A stretch of 6,477 nt of DNA from Chloroflexota bacterium (GCA_030666985.1 DAOUWT010000156.1:1-6477); one strand, 5' to 3'. Shown: positions 1 to 6,343, numbered from the stretch's first letter. A program made the numbers and translations. Notes: a model not told the origin generated them from the letters alone.

Positions 1-422
1 CCCACTTGCCGGTAGACCCCAACTAAATACACTCCAATTCCCAGGTAACTCGCCATAAGAGGGGGAAACATGACGGCAAATAATTTTCCCAAATAGAGTT
101 GGATATTCGTCAGGGGGCTGTTAAGGAGAGGTTCAATGCTTTGGCGTTCTTTTTCCCCTACAAAACTTTCCAGGGCTATGACGAGCGAGACCGAAATGGG
201 AAAGAATCCCACCACCATCAATAAAAAGGGGATAAGGCGATCCCCAATAATGTCAGCCCCATATTTTTCTACAAATTCGACTGCCTGGCGTGCGGTGAAA
301 TTCATTAGGCCTGGGAAAAACATGGTCAGGATGATAATTGGTACGATAATCCGCCAATCGCGGAATTGATCTCTGACTTCTCGACGAGTGATTATGAACG
401 CCTTTTGGAGATTATCCCACAT
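1..422 (-). CDS. ABC-2 type transporter permease, partial (N-terminal ~140 residues)
   Basis: Membrane subunit of an ABC-2 type exporter, probably working with the ATPase encoded just upstream. Conceptual translation from the ATG at 422-420 begins MWDNLQKAFIITRREVRDQF and stays open to the window edge, so the 3' end is missing. A first hydrophobic segment lies at about residues 25-42 and a second at about 63-85. Between the second and third segments is the stretch FVGEKERQSIEPLLNSPL (87-104), the cytoplasmic 'GEKE...(L/I)EPLL.(S/T)P' signature seen in NatB/YhaP-like ABC-2 permeases. A third hydrophobic segment begins at about 115. The start overlaps the ATPase stop by 11 bp, with a strong AAAAGGAGG six bases upstream, so the two are almost certainly translationally coupled. 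The substrate cannot be read from the sequence; NatB-like sodium or drug export are only family possibilities. Confidence 0.9.
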   Translation of the reverse strand, partial: MWDNLQKAFIITRREVRDQFRDWRIIVPIIILTMFFPGLMNFTARQAVEFVEKYGADIIGDRLIPFLLMVVGFFPISVSLVIALESFVGEKERQSIEPLLNSPLTNIQLYLGKLFAVMFPPLMASYLGIGVYLVGVYRQV

Positions 423-1461
423 CTTCAGCCTCCTTTTCAGAAGGGGTATTTAGTATCTTTTCAATATCTTGGGGGGCAAAGACTTCCGAAGTTTTTGAAG
501 TGCAAACTTCGGAAGTCTTGCCCCATGTTTTTTGAGAAGGTACGGTATTTACTGCATGAAGGTAAACCTGTTCTAAACTTCGCGGAACTTCTTGCAAGCT
601 GACCACCAAGAAATCCGCCTCAAGCAGATCCTGTAAGAGGCGCGGATTGGTAAGCTCAGGAGAAGGTGTTTGGTAGCGAAACCAATCCGCGCCCAGAGAG
701 GTCACATTTACGCCGGGGGGAAGGGGAAGCTCTCTCCCGTCTAGGGCCTTACGAAAAGTGGCTCGGTATTCCCCCTCGCCTAGCAATTGCTGCTTTAGAG
801 ATTGAGGAGAATCGTTGGCAATGATTTTTCCCCGCCGGATGATGGCAATTTTATCGGCTAACTCCTCCGCTTCCGCGAGATTGTGGGTACAAATGATAAT
901 AGCCCGCTCTGCAGAACGGAGCGACTTGATAGCATCCCGCACCAAACGCGCACTTTCCGGATCCATGGCTGATGTTGGTTCATCCAACAACAAAACCGGC
1001 GGGGAGTGCAGCAAGGCTTGAGCCAAAGACAATTTCTGACGCATCCCCTTGGAGAACTCGCCAATCCGCCGCCCGCTTGCTTGATCCAGACCAAACTTAT
1101 GGAGCAGTTCGTGAATTCGAGCCTTCCGTTGTTGGGCATCCATTCCGTATAGTTGGCCAAAAAAATCTAAGTACTCCTCAGTGTACATACGTTTATAAAG
1201 CCCATGATGCTCGGTTAGCACACCGGCAGATTGTCTGACCTGGGTACTTTCAGCGACCACGTCATACCCGGCTACCCAAGCTCGCCCTTCTGTAGGGCGT
1301 AAAATCGAGGTTAACATGCGCACGGTGGTGGTTTTTCCGGCCCCGTTGGGTCCCAGCAAGGCCAAGACCTCCCCCGCTTGGACACGCAGATTGACCTTAT
1401 CTACCGCGACAAAATCTTTAAAGTGTTTGGTGAGGTTTTCGGTGCGTATCATTGTTTTCAT
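412..1461 (-). CDS. ABC transporter ATP-binding protein (NatA/CcmA-like, ABC-2 exporter)
   Basis: Cytoplasmic ATPase that powers the ABC-2 permease encoded next. The 349 residues show Walker A GPNGAGKT (37-44), a Q-loop region with TEHHGLY (83-89), a divergent signature FSKGMRQK (136-143, typical of this subfamily instead of LSGGQ), Walker B VLLLDEP (156-162), the D-loop SAMD (164-167) and the switch histidine H193. After the nucleotide-binding domain there is a C-terminal accessory region ending near SLEQVYLHAVN (295-305), like other ABC-2 exporter ATPases. The last ~44 residues are a low-complexity tail with KTSEV repeated at 315-319 and 323-327, encoded by a palindromic repeat (473-524). 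The ATG at 1461 has a modest AGGA seven bases upstream; an ATG three codons in (1452) is a weaker alternative. The gene lies 71 bp downstream of lgt and overlaps the permease start by 11 bp. Substrate unknown. Confidence 0.94.
   Translation of the reverse strand: MKTMIRTENLTKHFKDFVAVDKVNLRVQAGEVLALLGPNGAGKTTTVRMLTSILRPTEGRAWVAGYDVVAESTQVRQSAGVLTEHHGLYKRMYTEEYLDFFGQLYGMDAQQRKARIHELLHKFGLDQASGRRIGEFSKGMRQKLSLAQALLHSPPVLLLDEPTSAMDPESARLVRDAIKSLRSAERAIIICTHNLAEAEELADKIAIIRRGKIIANDSPQSLKQQLLGEGEYRATFRKALDGRELPLPPGVNVTSLGADWFRYQTPSPELTNPRLLQDLLEADFLVVSLQEVPRSLEQVYLHAVNTVPSQKTWGKTSEVCTSKTSEVFAPQDIEKILNTPSEKEAEDVG
429..437 (-). promoter_or_regulatory. Ribosome binding site of the ABC-2 permease, inside the ATPase gene
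   Basis: AAAAGGAGG on the minus strand ends six bases before the ATG at 422-420. It lies inside the last codons of the ATPase gene. It fixes the permease start and indicates coupled translation of the two subunits. Confidence 0.85.
473..524. repeat. 52-bp palindromic element inside the ABC ATPase C-terminal coding region
   Basis: Two arms, 481-494 (GACTTCCGAAGTTT) and 504-517 (AAACTTCGGAAGTC), are perfect reverse complements around a 9-base loop. Allowing one unpaired A, they extend outward to GGGGCAA at 473 and TTGCCCC ending at 524. Each arm is itself a short interrupted palindrome (ACTTC-C-GAAGT), so the element could form nested hairpins. It is read through in frame as part of the ATPase tail. 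No U-tract follows on the minus-strand transcript, so it is not an obvious terminator. It looks like a small dispersed palindromic repeat, but copy number cannot be seen from one window. Confidence 0.85.
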
Positions 1462-1485
1462 AATTACGTCCTATACTGCTCTAAC

Positions 1486-1514
1486 GCAAGGGGCAGGGGG
1501 CAAGGGGCAAGGGG
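1486..1514. repeat. Tandem heptamer array, four GCARGGG units
   Basis: Reading the plus strand, GCAAGGG, GCAGGGG, GCAAGGG and GCAAGGG follow one another with no gap, then a final G. The array lies in the short gap between lgt and the ATPase gene. It resembles the short tandemly repeated heptanucleotides known from filamentous cyanobacteria and some other bacteria. It has no self-complementarity and is not a terminator. Confidence 0.85.
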
Positions 1515-1518
1515 AGAG

Positions 1519-1550
1519 TCACTCATCACTCATCACTCGTCACTCATCAC
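1519..1550. repeat. Tandem heptamer array, TCACTCA units, overlapping the lgt stop
   Basis: Four units (TCACTCA, TCACTCA, TCACTCG, TCACTCA) plus a partial fifth (TCAC) run in strict 7-base phase on the plus strand. On the minus strand they read TGAGTGA repeats. The lgt stop codon (1533-1535) and its last four codons (MSDE) lie inside the array. It is five bases from the GCARGGG array, so two different heptamer arrays sit side by side. Confidence 0.85.
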
Positions 1551-2345
1551 CTTCTCTCTAAATCGCTGCCGCCACAATAAAGCGGCTCCAGCCAAGATGC
1601 CGATAACGAGTATAAAGATTTGATTCGCGTTCACACCTGCCACAGTGGAAGCATCCAGGCGCAAGAATTCCAGTCCAAAACGCCCGCCTGCATAAAGGAT
1701 CAAATACGCCAAAAGGAGGCTCCCCGGCTGAAGGCGTTCGTGATAGCGGTATCCGAGCCATAAGAGCATCCCCATGACGAATAAACTCCAGGCAGATTCG
1801 TATAAGAAGAGGGGGTGGTAATAAGCCTCTTCTATAAAACTGGGCAAGCGATGGGCTTTATCGATGAAAATACCCCAAGGCAAGGTGGTCGGCATTCCAT
1901 AAACTTCTTGGTTGATGAAATTCCCCCATCTCCCAATGGCTTGCGCCAACGCCAAGCCGGGGACGACAATATCGGCCCAAACCAAAAAACTTTCTTTTCG
2001 ATATCCCGCGTACAGAAAGAGTGCCAAGGCTCCGCCAATTACGGCTCCGAAAATACCCAGGCCGCCTTCCCAGATTGCGACAGCATCAAAGAAATGGGTC
2101 AGATAGTATTTTGTGGTAATTCCCCGCGCGACCATGGACTCCGGTGGGGTAAAGATATGCCAGATGCGTGCTCCAACTATCCCGGCTAGCAAGACCCATG
2201 GGAAAGCGTCTAACAAAAACTCGGGGTCTTTTCCCAGTCGTTTTGCACCCCAGGTGGACAATCCCATGGCCGCTAAAACGCCGACCATGATGATGATGCC
2301 ATAATAATGAACGAACCATGTGCCTATATAAAAACCTGTTGACAT
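1533..2345 (-). CDS. lgt: Phosphatidylglycerol--prolipoprotein diacylglyceryl transferase
   Basis: Integral membrane enzyme that transfers a diacylglyceryl group from phosphatidylglycerol to the lipobox cysteine of prolipoproteins, the first step of lipoprotein maturation. The 270 residues match the family's usual length and are largely hydrophobic, with about seven membrane segments. Family landmarks are YYG (14-16), WEGGLGIFG (92-100), the Lgt signature GRWGNFINQEVYG (138-150, with R139 and N142), HPLFLYES (177-184) and GRFGLEFLR (221-229). By motif alignment the histidine equivalent to E. coli H103 is a phenylalanine here (F99). The start ATG at 2345 is preceded by AGGAG at a spacing of 8. 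The gene begins 16 bp after the ftsK stop, so the two are probably co-transcribed. The C-terminus ends inside a heptamer tandem repeat. Confidence 0.96.
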   Translation of the reverse strand: MSTGFYIGTWFVHYYGIIIMVGVLAAMGLSTWGAKRLGKDPEFLLDAFPWVLLAGIVGARIWHIFTPPESMVARGITTKYYLTHFFDAVAIWEGGLGIFGAVIGGALALFLYAGYRKESFLVWADIVVPGLALAQAIGRWGNFINQEVYGMPTTLPWGIFIDKAHRLPSFIEEAYYHPLFLYESAWSLFVMGMLLWLGYRYHERLQPGSLLLAYLILYAGGRFGLEFLRLDASTVAGVNANQIFILVIGILAGAALLWRQRFREKVMSDE

Positions 2346-2361
2346 ATACTAAACTCCTAAA

Positions 2362-4563
2362 TCATGCAGCCTGGAATTTTTCATCGGGAGCAATGAATAC
2401 CTCGCGTTCCTTTCCGCTGCCCTGGGAAGGACCCACATACCCTAATTCTTCCAACTCGTTCATCAAACGCGCTGCGCGGGGATACCCAATCCGCAGTTTT
2501 CGCTGAACTTTAGAAGTACTAGCACTCTGAGAGTCGCGGACAATCTTAAAGGCCTCTTTAACCAGTTCATCAAATTCTTCGAGAGCGGCCTGTTCGGCAA
2601 TCACCTTTTCCCAAGGCGGCCTCTTTTCATCCTCCGGAGACTCTTTTTGCCAGGCCAAAATTATCTTTTCCAATTCCTTGCTAGTAACAATAGCGCCTTG
2701 AGCACGCAAAGGCGATCCCTTTTCGGGAGACAAAAAGAGCATATCACCTTTCCCCAATAGCGACTCGGCTCCCCCCTTATCCAAAATAACCCTGGAATCG
2801 ACCCCCGAAGCAACCGCAAACGACAAACGCGCCGGGAAATTGGCCTTGATCAAACCCGTGACCACATCGGTGCTGGGGCGCTGCGTGGCTACCACCAGGT
2901 GAATGCCCGTTGCTCGCGCCATTTGCGCCAAACGCACCAGGCTGTGCTCTGTTTGGCCGGGGGCCATCATCATCAAATCCGCCAACTCATCGAGCATGAC
3001 CACAATGCGCGGCAAAGATTCACCCTTCTTCCGACGGCGCATCTTGCGATTATAAGTATCAATATTGCGCGAACTGGTTTCTTCCAACAACTTATAGCGC
3101 TTATCCATCTCCGCCACAACCCACTGCAAGACGCCCAAAATGCGTTCCAGGTCTGTCTCGACGTTCCCGTATAAGTGCGGTAAGCCATTAAAGCGCACCA
3201 ATTCCACCATTTTGGGATCAATCATCACCAAACGCAATTCTGCCGGAGTATTATTCATAACCAAACAAGCCGTCAAAGAAGTGATGCACACACTCTTCCC
3301 CGAGCCGGTCGTTCCCGCTATCAACAAGTGCGGCATCCTAGCCAAATCCGCCACAACGGGGGCGCCAGACACATCCCGCCCCAGGGCAATTGCCAGTGGA
3401 GAACCCAGTTTATAAAACTCCTTAGACTCCAACAAAGGGCGCAGGTGTACCAGGCTTGATTTGGCATTAGGAACTTCAATCCCTATATACGGTCTCCCCG
3501 GCACCGGAGCCTCGATCCGCAGCCGCTCAGCCGACAAAGCCAAAGTCAAATCCTTTTCGAGGGCCGTAATTTTAGAAACCCGCACCTTTTTCTTCTCCTC
3601 ATCTTCTACGTCCTCGCCTCCGTTCATATAGCCGGGTTTCACGGCAAACTGCGTCACCGTCGGCCCCACCTGGAAACCTACCACTTCGGCGGGAATTCCA
3701 AACTCGGCCAACGTTTTCTCTATCAGCCCCGCCGTGGTGTTGATGTGCCTCTCGTCGGGACGCGAGGAGCGTCCGCTGCCCAGCAAATCCAGGGGAGGTA
3801 AATCGGGGTCCCTGGGGGGAGGGGAGACAGGCTCGTCCTCGTTGGGGGATACCTTGAACCTTTTGCGGAATTCCGGAGGGAGGCGTTGTGCCCGTGGGGA
3901 AGGTTTTTCTCTGGCAGGTGGCGCGGAAACCGATCCTGAAACGGGCCCCTTTCCGGCGGGGGCGGGCGCTCCCCTTGCCATCTCCCAGGCTTTCTTCCCC
4001 CAAACCTTGAGATGCTCGGTGATATCCAAGCCAATTAGGCCTCCAAACACCAAGCCCAAAGCGGCCAATATCCCCGTCCCCCACAAGCCTAACCACCGGG
4101 AAAAGAACTCCACCAAACCCCAGCCCACCAAGCCCCCAGCCTGGCCTTCTTCGGCCTGAGGTATAGAGTGCCCTCCCAAGATGGTCATGAGCGTAATCCC
4201 AGAGAAAGCTGCTGCTTCCAGGGCGAAAATCCGTTTCCACTTAATAGGAGGAATGTACTCCGCCCGCTGCCGCAGCATCCACAACCCAATCCCCCCGCCC
4301 GAAGCAACCACAAACACACTCCCCCAACCTACTACATGCTTAAGAAAATTTACCCCCTTAGATAGCACTGAACCACTTACCAACTCAGGCAGGAGAATGG
4401 CTAATAGCATCATCAGAGATAGGGCCAATACCACAGTGCCGCCAATGTCCCAAGCAAAATGTCTAAAACGGAGCCAAATTCTGCTCAGAAAGGACAACCA
4501 ATGTGGGGCGTTCTTTTGGGTAAATATGCGTTTGGGTTTGTTATCTTTTTTCTTTTTAGCCAC
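2362..4563 (-). CDS. ftsK: DNA translocase FtsK/SpoIIIE
   Basis: Septum-anchored motor that pumps chromosomal DNA during division and resolution. Numbered from the GTG at 4563 (733 residues), it has a basic N-terminus (AKKKKDNKPKR), four membrane segments at about 41-59, 81-97, 111-130 and 162-180, then a short Pro-rich linker (about 195-265), much shorter than in E. coli FtsK. The alpha/beta motor follows, with Walker A GTTGSGKS (417-424), the MIDPKMVEL block (447-455), Walker B RIVVMLDELADL (519-530) and ATQRPS (559-564). A C-terminal gamma winged-helix domain (about 663-725, with GYPRAARLMNELEELGYVG) would read the polar DNA motifs that orient translocation. A GTG two codons upstream (4569) is also open, but the GAGGAG ribosome binding site abuts it directly and is correctly spaced for 4563. 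lgt follows after 16 bp. Confidence 0.96.
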   Translation of the reverse strand: MAKKKKDNKPKRIFTQKNAPHWLSFLSRIWLRFRHFAWDIGGTVVLALSLMMLLAILLPELVSGSVLSKGVNFLKHVVGWGSVFVVASGGGIGLWMLRQRAEYIPPIKWKRIFALEAAAFSGITLMTILGGHSIPQAEEGQAGGLVGWGLVEFFSRWLGLWGTGILAALGLVFGGLIGLDITEHLKVWGKKAWEMARGAPAPAGKGPVSGSVSAPPAREKPSPRAQRLPPEFRKRFKVSPNEDEPVSPPPRDPDLPPLDLLGSGRSSRPDERHINTTAGLIEKTLAEFGIPAEVVGFQVGPTVTQFAVKPGYMNGGEDVEDEEKKKVRVSKITALEKDLTLALSAERLRIEAPVPGRPYIGIEVPNAKSSLVHLRPLLESKEFYKLGSPLAIALGRDVSGAPVVADLARMPHLLIAGTTGSGKSVCITSLTACLVMNNTPAELRLVMIDPKMVELVRFNGLPHLYGNVETDLERILGVLQWVVAEMDKRYKLLEETSSRNIDTYNRKMRRRKKGESLPRIVVMLDELADLMMMAPGQTEHSLVRLAQMARATGIHLVVATQRPSTDVVTGLIKANFPARLSFAVASGVDSRVILDKGGAESLLGKGDMLFLSPEKGSPLRAQGAIVTSKELEKIILAWQKESPEDEKRPPWEKVIAEQAALEEFDELVKEAFKIVRDSQSASTSKVQRKLRIGYPRAARLMNELEELGYVGPSQGSGKEREVFIAPDEKFQAA

Positions 4564-4568
4564 ATTCA

Positions 4569-4575
4569 CTCCTCT
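4569..4575 (-). promoter_or_regulatory. Ribosome binding site that decides the ftsK start
   Basis: AGAGGAG on the minus strand ends at 4569. It is five bases from the GTG at 4563-4561 but has zero spacing to, and overlaps, the alternative GTG at 4569-4567. The downstream GTG is therefore the likelier start. Confidence 0.65.
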
Positions 4576-4586
4576 GCTTTAGAGAT

Positions 4587-4761
4587 GTGCGTTGCACATC
4601 GGGTTTCAGATCCGCAGGTGCAACGCACTCCTAAAATCGTGGAGTGCAATGCACCAGCTGTAGAGATGTGCATTGCACCTTCTTTTGGGTGCGTTGCACA
4701 TCAGGTTGTAGTTCAGCGGGTGCAACGCACTCCTAAAACCGTGGAGTGCAATGCGCCAGCT
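4587..4761. repeat. Two 73-bp repeat units with seven GTGC-N3-GCAC palindromes
   Basis: Units at 4587-4659 and 4689-4761 are both 73 bp and agree at 65 positions by hand count. Within and between them is an 11-bp interrupted palindrome, GTGCGTTGCAC or its variants (GTGCAACGCAC, GTGCAATGCAC, GTGCATTGCAC), at 4587, 4618, 4644, 4668, 4689, 4720 and 4746 (the last has GCGC at its end). Start-to-start spacings are 31, 26, 24, 21, 31 and 26 bp. In each unit the second and third copies face each other across CTAAAA..GTGG and could form a stem of about 15 bp with two central mismatches. The cluster fills almost all of the EamA-ftsK gap and touches the EamA stop codon. No good promoter is visible in it. 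Confidence 0.85.
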
Positions 4762-5704
4762 AGTTTAATTTCGCTTGCCGCCTAGACGAAGCCATGTAAA
4801 TGCCAACTAAGATAAGTATAGCACCAAATAACTTCAAGAAAGTCGGCTTTTCATCCAGTAAAAAATAAGCCAAAATCGTGGAGCCTATGGGTTCGCCCAG
4901 CATAGTAATGGAAACATAGGCAGCCGAGAGATAGCGCAAGGCCCAATTGAAGGTGGAGTGCCCTAATAACTGGGGCACTAATGCTAAGAGCACAAACCAT
5001 AAATACACTTTGGGGGGGTATCCGGTCGGGAGACCTTCTAAGCCAAGCAAGGCCAGGCACAGGCCTACGGCTGCCATTCCATATACCACGAATATATAAG
5101 GCAGCAATGAGAGCTTGTTTCGGAGGCGTCTCCCAATGACGAGGTAGCCCGCTCCGGTTAGCGCTCCCCCCAGGGCCAGGGCGTCGCCCACAAAGGCTGT
5201 CCCACCCACAAATTCAGCAAAAGACGGGCACGCCAGGGAACCTCCCCCCCAGGTGCAGCTATCACTTATCCCCACGGTTGCTCCCCCCAACAGGGCCAGG
5301 CCCATCCCCACAAGAACGGAGCGGGAGATTTTCTCCCCCAAGAAAAAGGGTGAGAGTAGGGCCACCCATAAGGGCGAAGTGCTCACCAGGACGACGGAGC
5401 TGGCTACGGTGGTGTACTCCAAAGAAGTGATCCAGGTCCCAAAGTGGACGGCCAACAACCCGCCTGAAAGCAATGCCAAACCAAGCTCTTTTTTTGTTAT
5501 GGCTCGCAATTCTTCACGGTGACGCAGGAGGACGAGGGGAGATAAGATAAGCGCCGCAAAGGTCAAGCGAAAAGCAGCCACGCTCAGAGAGGAGGCGTAT
5601 TCTTGCGCGTAGCGAATGAAGATGGAAGATGTTGATACAGCCAAGATGCCAAAGGGTATTGCAGCCAGGGGAGAGATAGGAGGGGAAGTTTTTTGCATAG
5701 GCAT
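4760..5704 (-). CDS. EamA/DMT-family transporter
   Basis: Inner-membrane transporter of the drug/metabolite superfamily (RhaT/YdcZ/EamA type), likely an exporter of small metabolites; the substrate cannot be assigned. From the ATG at 5704 it has 314 residues with about ten membrane helices arranged as two EamA repeats (about 10-148 and 173-305). Paralogous motifs mark the end of each half: TSPLWVALLSPFFLGEKIS (109-127) and LGEPIGSTILAYFLLDEKPT (269-288). A hydrophilic loop between the halves (about 147-171) carries two cysteines (C150, C159) and several glycines. The start is uncertain: in-frame TTG (5713) and ATG (5704, 5698) all lack a clear ribosome binding site, and 5713 falls within the divergent ferredoxin promoter. 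The stop overlaps the end of the repeat cluster upstream of ftsK. Confidence 0.9.
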   Translation of the reverse strand: MPMQKTSPPISPLAAIPFGILAVSTSSIFIRYAQEYASSLSVAAFRLTFAALILSPLVLLRHREELRAITKKELGLALLSGGLLAVHFGTWITSLEYTTVASSVVLVSTSPLWVALLSPFFLGEKISRSVLVGMGLALLGGATVGISDSCTWGGGSLACPSFAEFVGGTAFVGDALALGGALTGAGYLVIGRRLRNKLSLLPYIFVVYGMAAVGLCLALLGLEGLPTGYPPKVYLWFVLLALVPQLLGHSTFNWALRYLSAAYVSITMLGEPIGSTILAYFLLDEKPTFLKLFGAILILVGIYMASSRRQAKLN

Positions 5705-5706
5705 TC

Positions 5707-5735
5707 TTGACAAAGTTAAAGCGGCGGACTACAAT
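5707..5735 (+). promoter_or_regulatory. Sigma-70-type promoter for the ferredoxin gene
   Basis: TTGACA at 5707-5712 is a perfect -35 consensus. A 17-bp spacer follows, then TACAAT at 5730-5735, one mismatch from TATAAT. Transcription would start near 5742, giving a leader of about 68 nt. The leader contains a small TGCTT-AATGC-AAGCA hairpin (5746-5760). The -35 abuts or overlaps the start region of the divergent EamA gene. Confidence 0.8.
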
Positions 5736-5809
5736 CGCTACGAAGTGCTTAATGCAAGCATATTGTATCTAATATTCACTTTTCTAGCTAGATTTGGAGG
5801 ATTTTTGTT

Positions 5810-6220
5810 ATGACTCATGTTATTACCGCCCTTTGTGTCCGTTGTGGAAGTTGTGTAGATGTTTGTCCGACCGAGTGTATTGTGCCTGGTGAACCGCAAG
5901 CAGAATGGCCGCAATATTATATTGATTCTATGGAATGTATTGATTGCGGCGCTTGTACTCCTGAGTGCGATCAAGAAGCTATTTATATGGATGATGAAGT
6001 CCCTGACGCTTACGAGGCTTACGGCGGCGAAACCCTGATCGCTAAAGCAGGCACTGAGGGCTTTGATGAGGAATATGAAGGGGAAGATGTTGACGGCGAA
6101 GCCTATGTTCTCACAACTGTCCGTTACCTCAAAGAAGGTGAGGTTGTAGACCTTAGCGATGCTATTCAGATCAATGATGATTTCTTCGAGGAAGGCCCTG
6201 GCTACGACGCTTTGGACTAG
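5810..6220 (+). CDS. 2[4Fe-4S] ferredoxin with long acidic C-terminal extension
   Basis: Small cytoplasmic electron carrier. The N-terminal ~60 residues form a bacterial-type two-cluster ferredoxin fold with C9-x2-C12-x2-C15-x3-C19-P and C43-x2-C46-x2-C49-x3-C53, each a complete [4Fe-4S] ligand set; an extra cysteine is at 23. The remaining ~75 residues (about 61-136) are not a ferredoxin domain I recognise and are very acidic. The whole protein has 35 Asp/Glu against 4 Arg/Lys. Classic clostridial ferredoxins are about 55 residues, so the tail more than doubles the length. The ATG at 5810 follows GGAGG (5796-5800) at a spacing of 9. The gene stands alone, with its own near-consensus promoter and terminator, suggesting constitutive expression. 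Its redox partner is not encoded nearby. Confidence 0.94.
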   Translation: MTHVITALCVRCGSCVDVCPTECIVPGEPQAEWPQYYIDSMECIDCGACTPECDQEAIYMDDEVPDAYEAYGGETLIAKAGTEGFDEEYEGEDVDGEAYVLTTVRYLKEGEVVDLSDAIQINDDFFEEGPGYDALD

Positions 6221-6241
6221 CCTACTTGCAATTTAGACATT

Positions 6242-6276
6242 AAAAGCGGGAGTCTGAAAAAGACTTCCGCTTTTTT
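6242..6276 (+). terminator. Intrinsic terminator of the ferredoxin gene
   Basis: The arms 6242-6255 (AAAAGCGGGAGTCT) and 6261-6274 (AGACTTCCGCTTTT) pair over 14 positions with one G-U pair, around a GAAAA loop, and run into six T residues (6271-6276). The hairpin starts 21 bp after the ferredoxin stop codon. The A-rich 5' arm would also give a weaker U-tract in the opposite direction. Confidence 0.9.
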
Positions 6277-6288
6277 GGTTAATTGCTA

Positions 6289-6313
6289 GGCGGAGGTGAC
6301 AGTCACCTCCGCC
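6289..6313. repeat. Perfect 12-bp inverted repeat with one-base centre
   Basis: GGCGGAGGTGAC (6289-6300) and GTCACCTCCGCC (6302-6313) are exact reverse complements around A6301. Only TTT follows on the plus strand, so it is at best a weak back-up terminator. The near-perfect symmetry fits a small dispersed palindrome or a protein site better. Confidence 0.75.
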
Positions 6314-6343
6314 TTTACCTTTGGAGTCGGAAGCTCGTGTCCA

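Noticed and set aside
473..524. Transcription terminator between ATPase and permease
   Set aside because: The hairpin is strong but lies within coding sequence and is not followed by a U-tract in the minus direction, and the permease start overlaps the ATPase stop.
1815..2189. Plus-strand 124-codon open frame antisense to lgt
   Set aside because: It overlaps a confidently identified gene in full and has no supporting features.
3599..4240. Long minus-strand open frame inside ftsK
   Set aside because: It is a shifted-frame shadow of the FtsK linker and membrane region, where GC-rich codons keep alternative frames open.
3734..4582. Two plus-strand open frames of 130-140 codons antisense to ftsK
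   Set aside because: They are rich in Pro, Ser and Arg as expected for antisense of membrane and Pro/Gly-rich coding sequence, with no start signals or recognisable domains.
4587..4761. CRISPR array
   Set aside because: The repeated palindromes are only 11 bp, spaced 21-31 bp apart with related sequence between them, and no cas genes are present.
4459..4785. Plus-strand open frame crossing the repeat cluster, giving a repetitive protein with VQRTPK..VECNAP
   Set aside because: It is the translation of the tandem DNA repeat plus the antisense of the ftsK start. There is no ribosome binding site and no family resemblance; the repeat explains the repetitive protein.
5762..5790. Possible minus-strand promoter for EamA, with a TACAAT -10 at 5762-5767
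   Set aside because: The -35 region at the right spacing (TAGCTA) matches the consensus at only three of six positions. A promoter must exist somewhere here if EamA is transcribed alone, but this is too weak to annotate.
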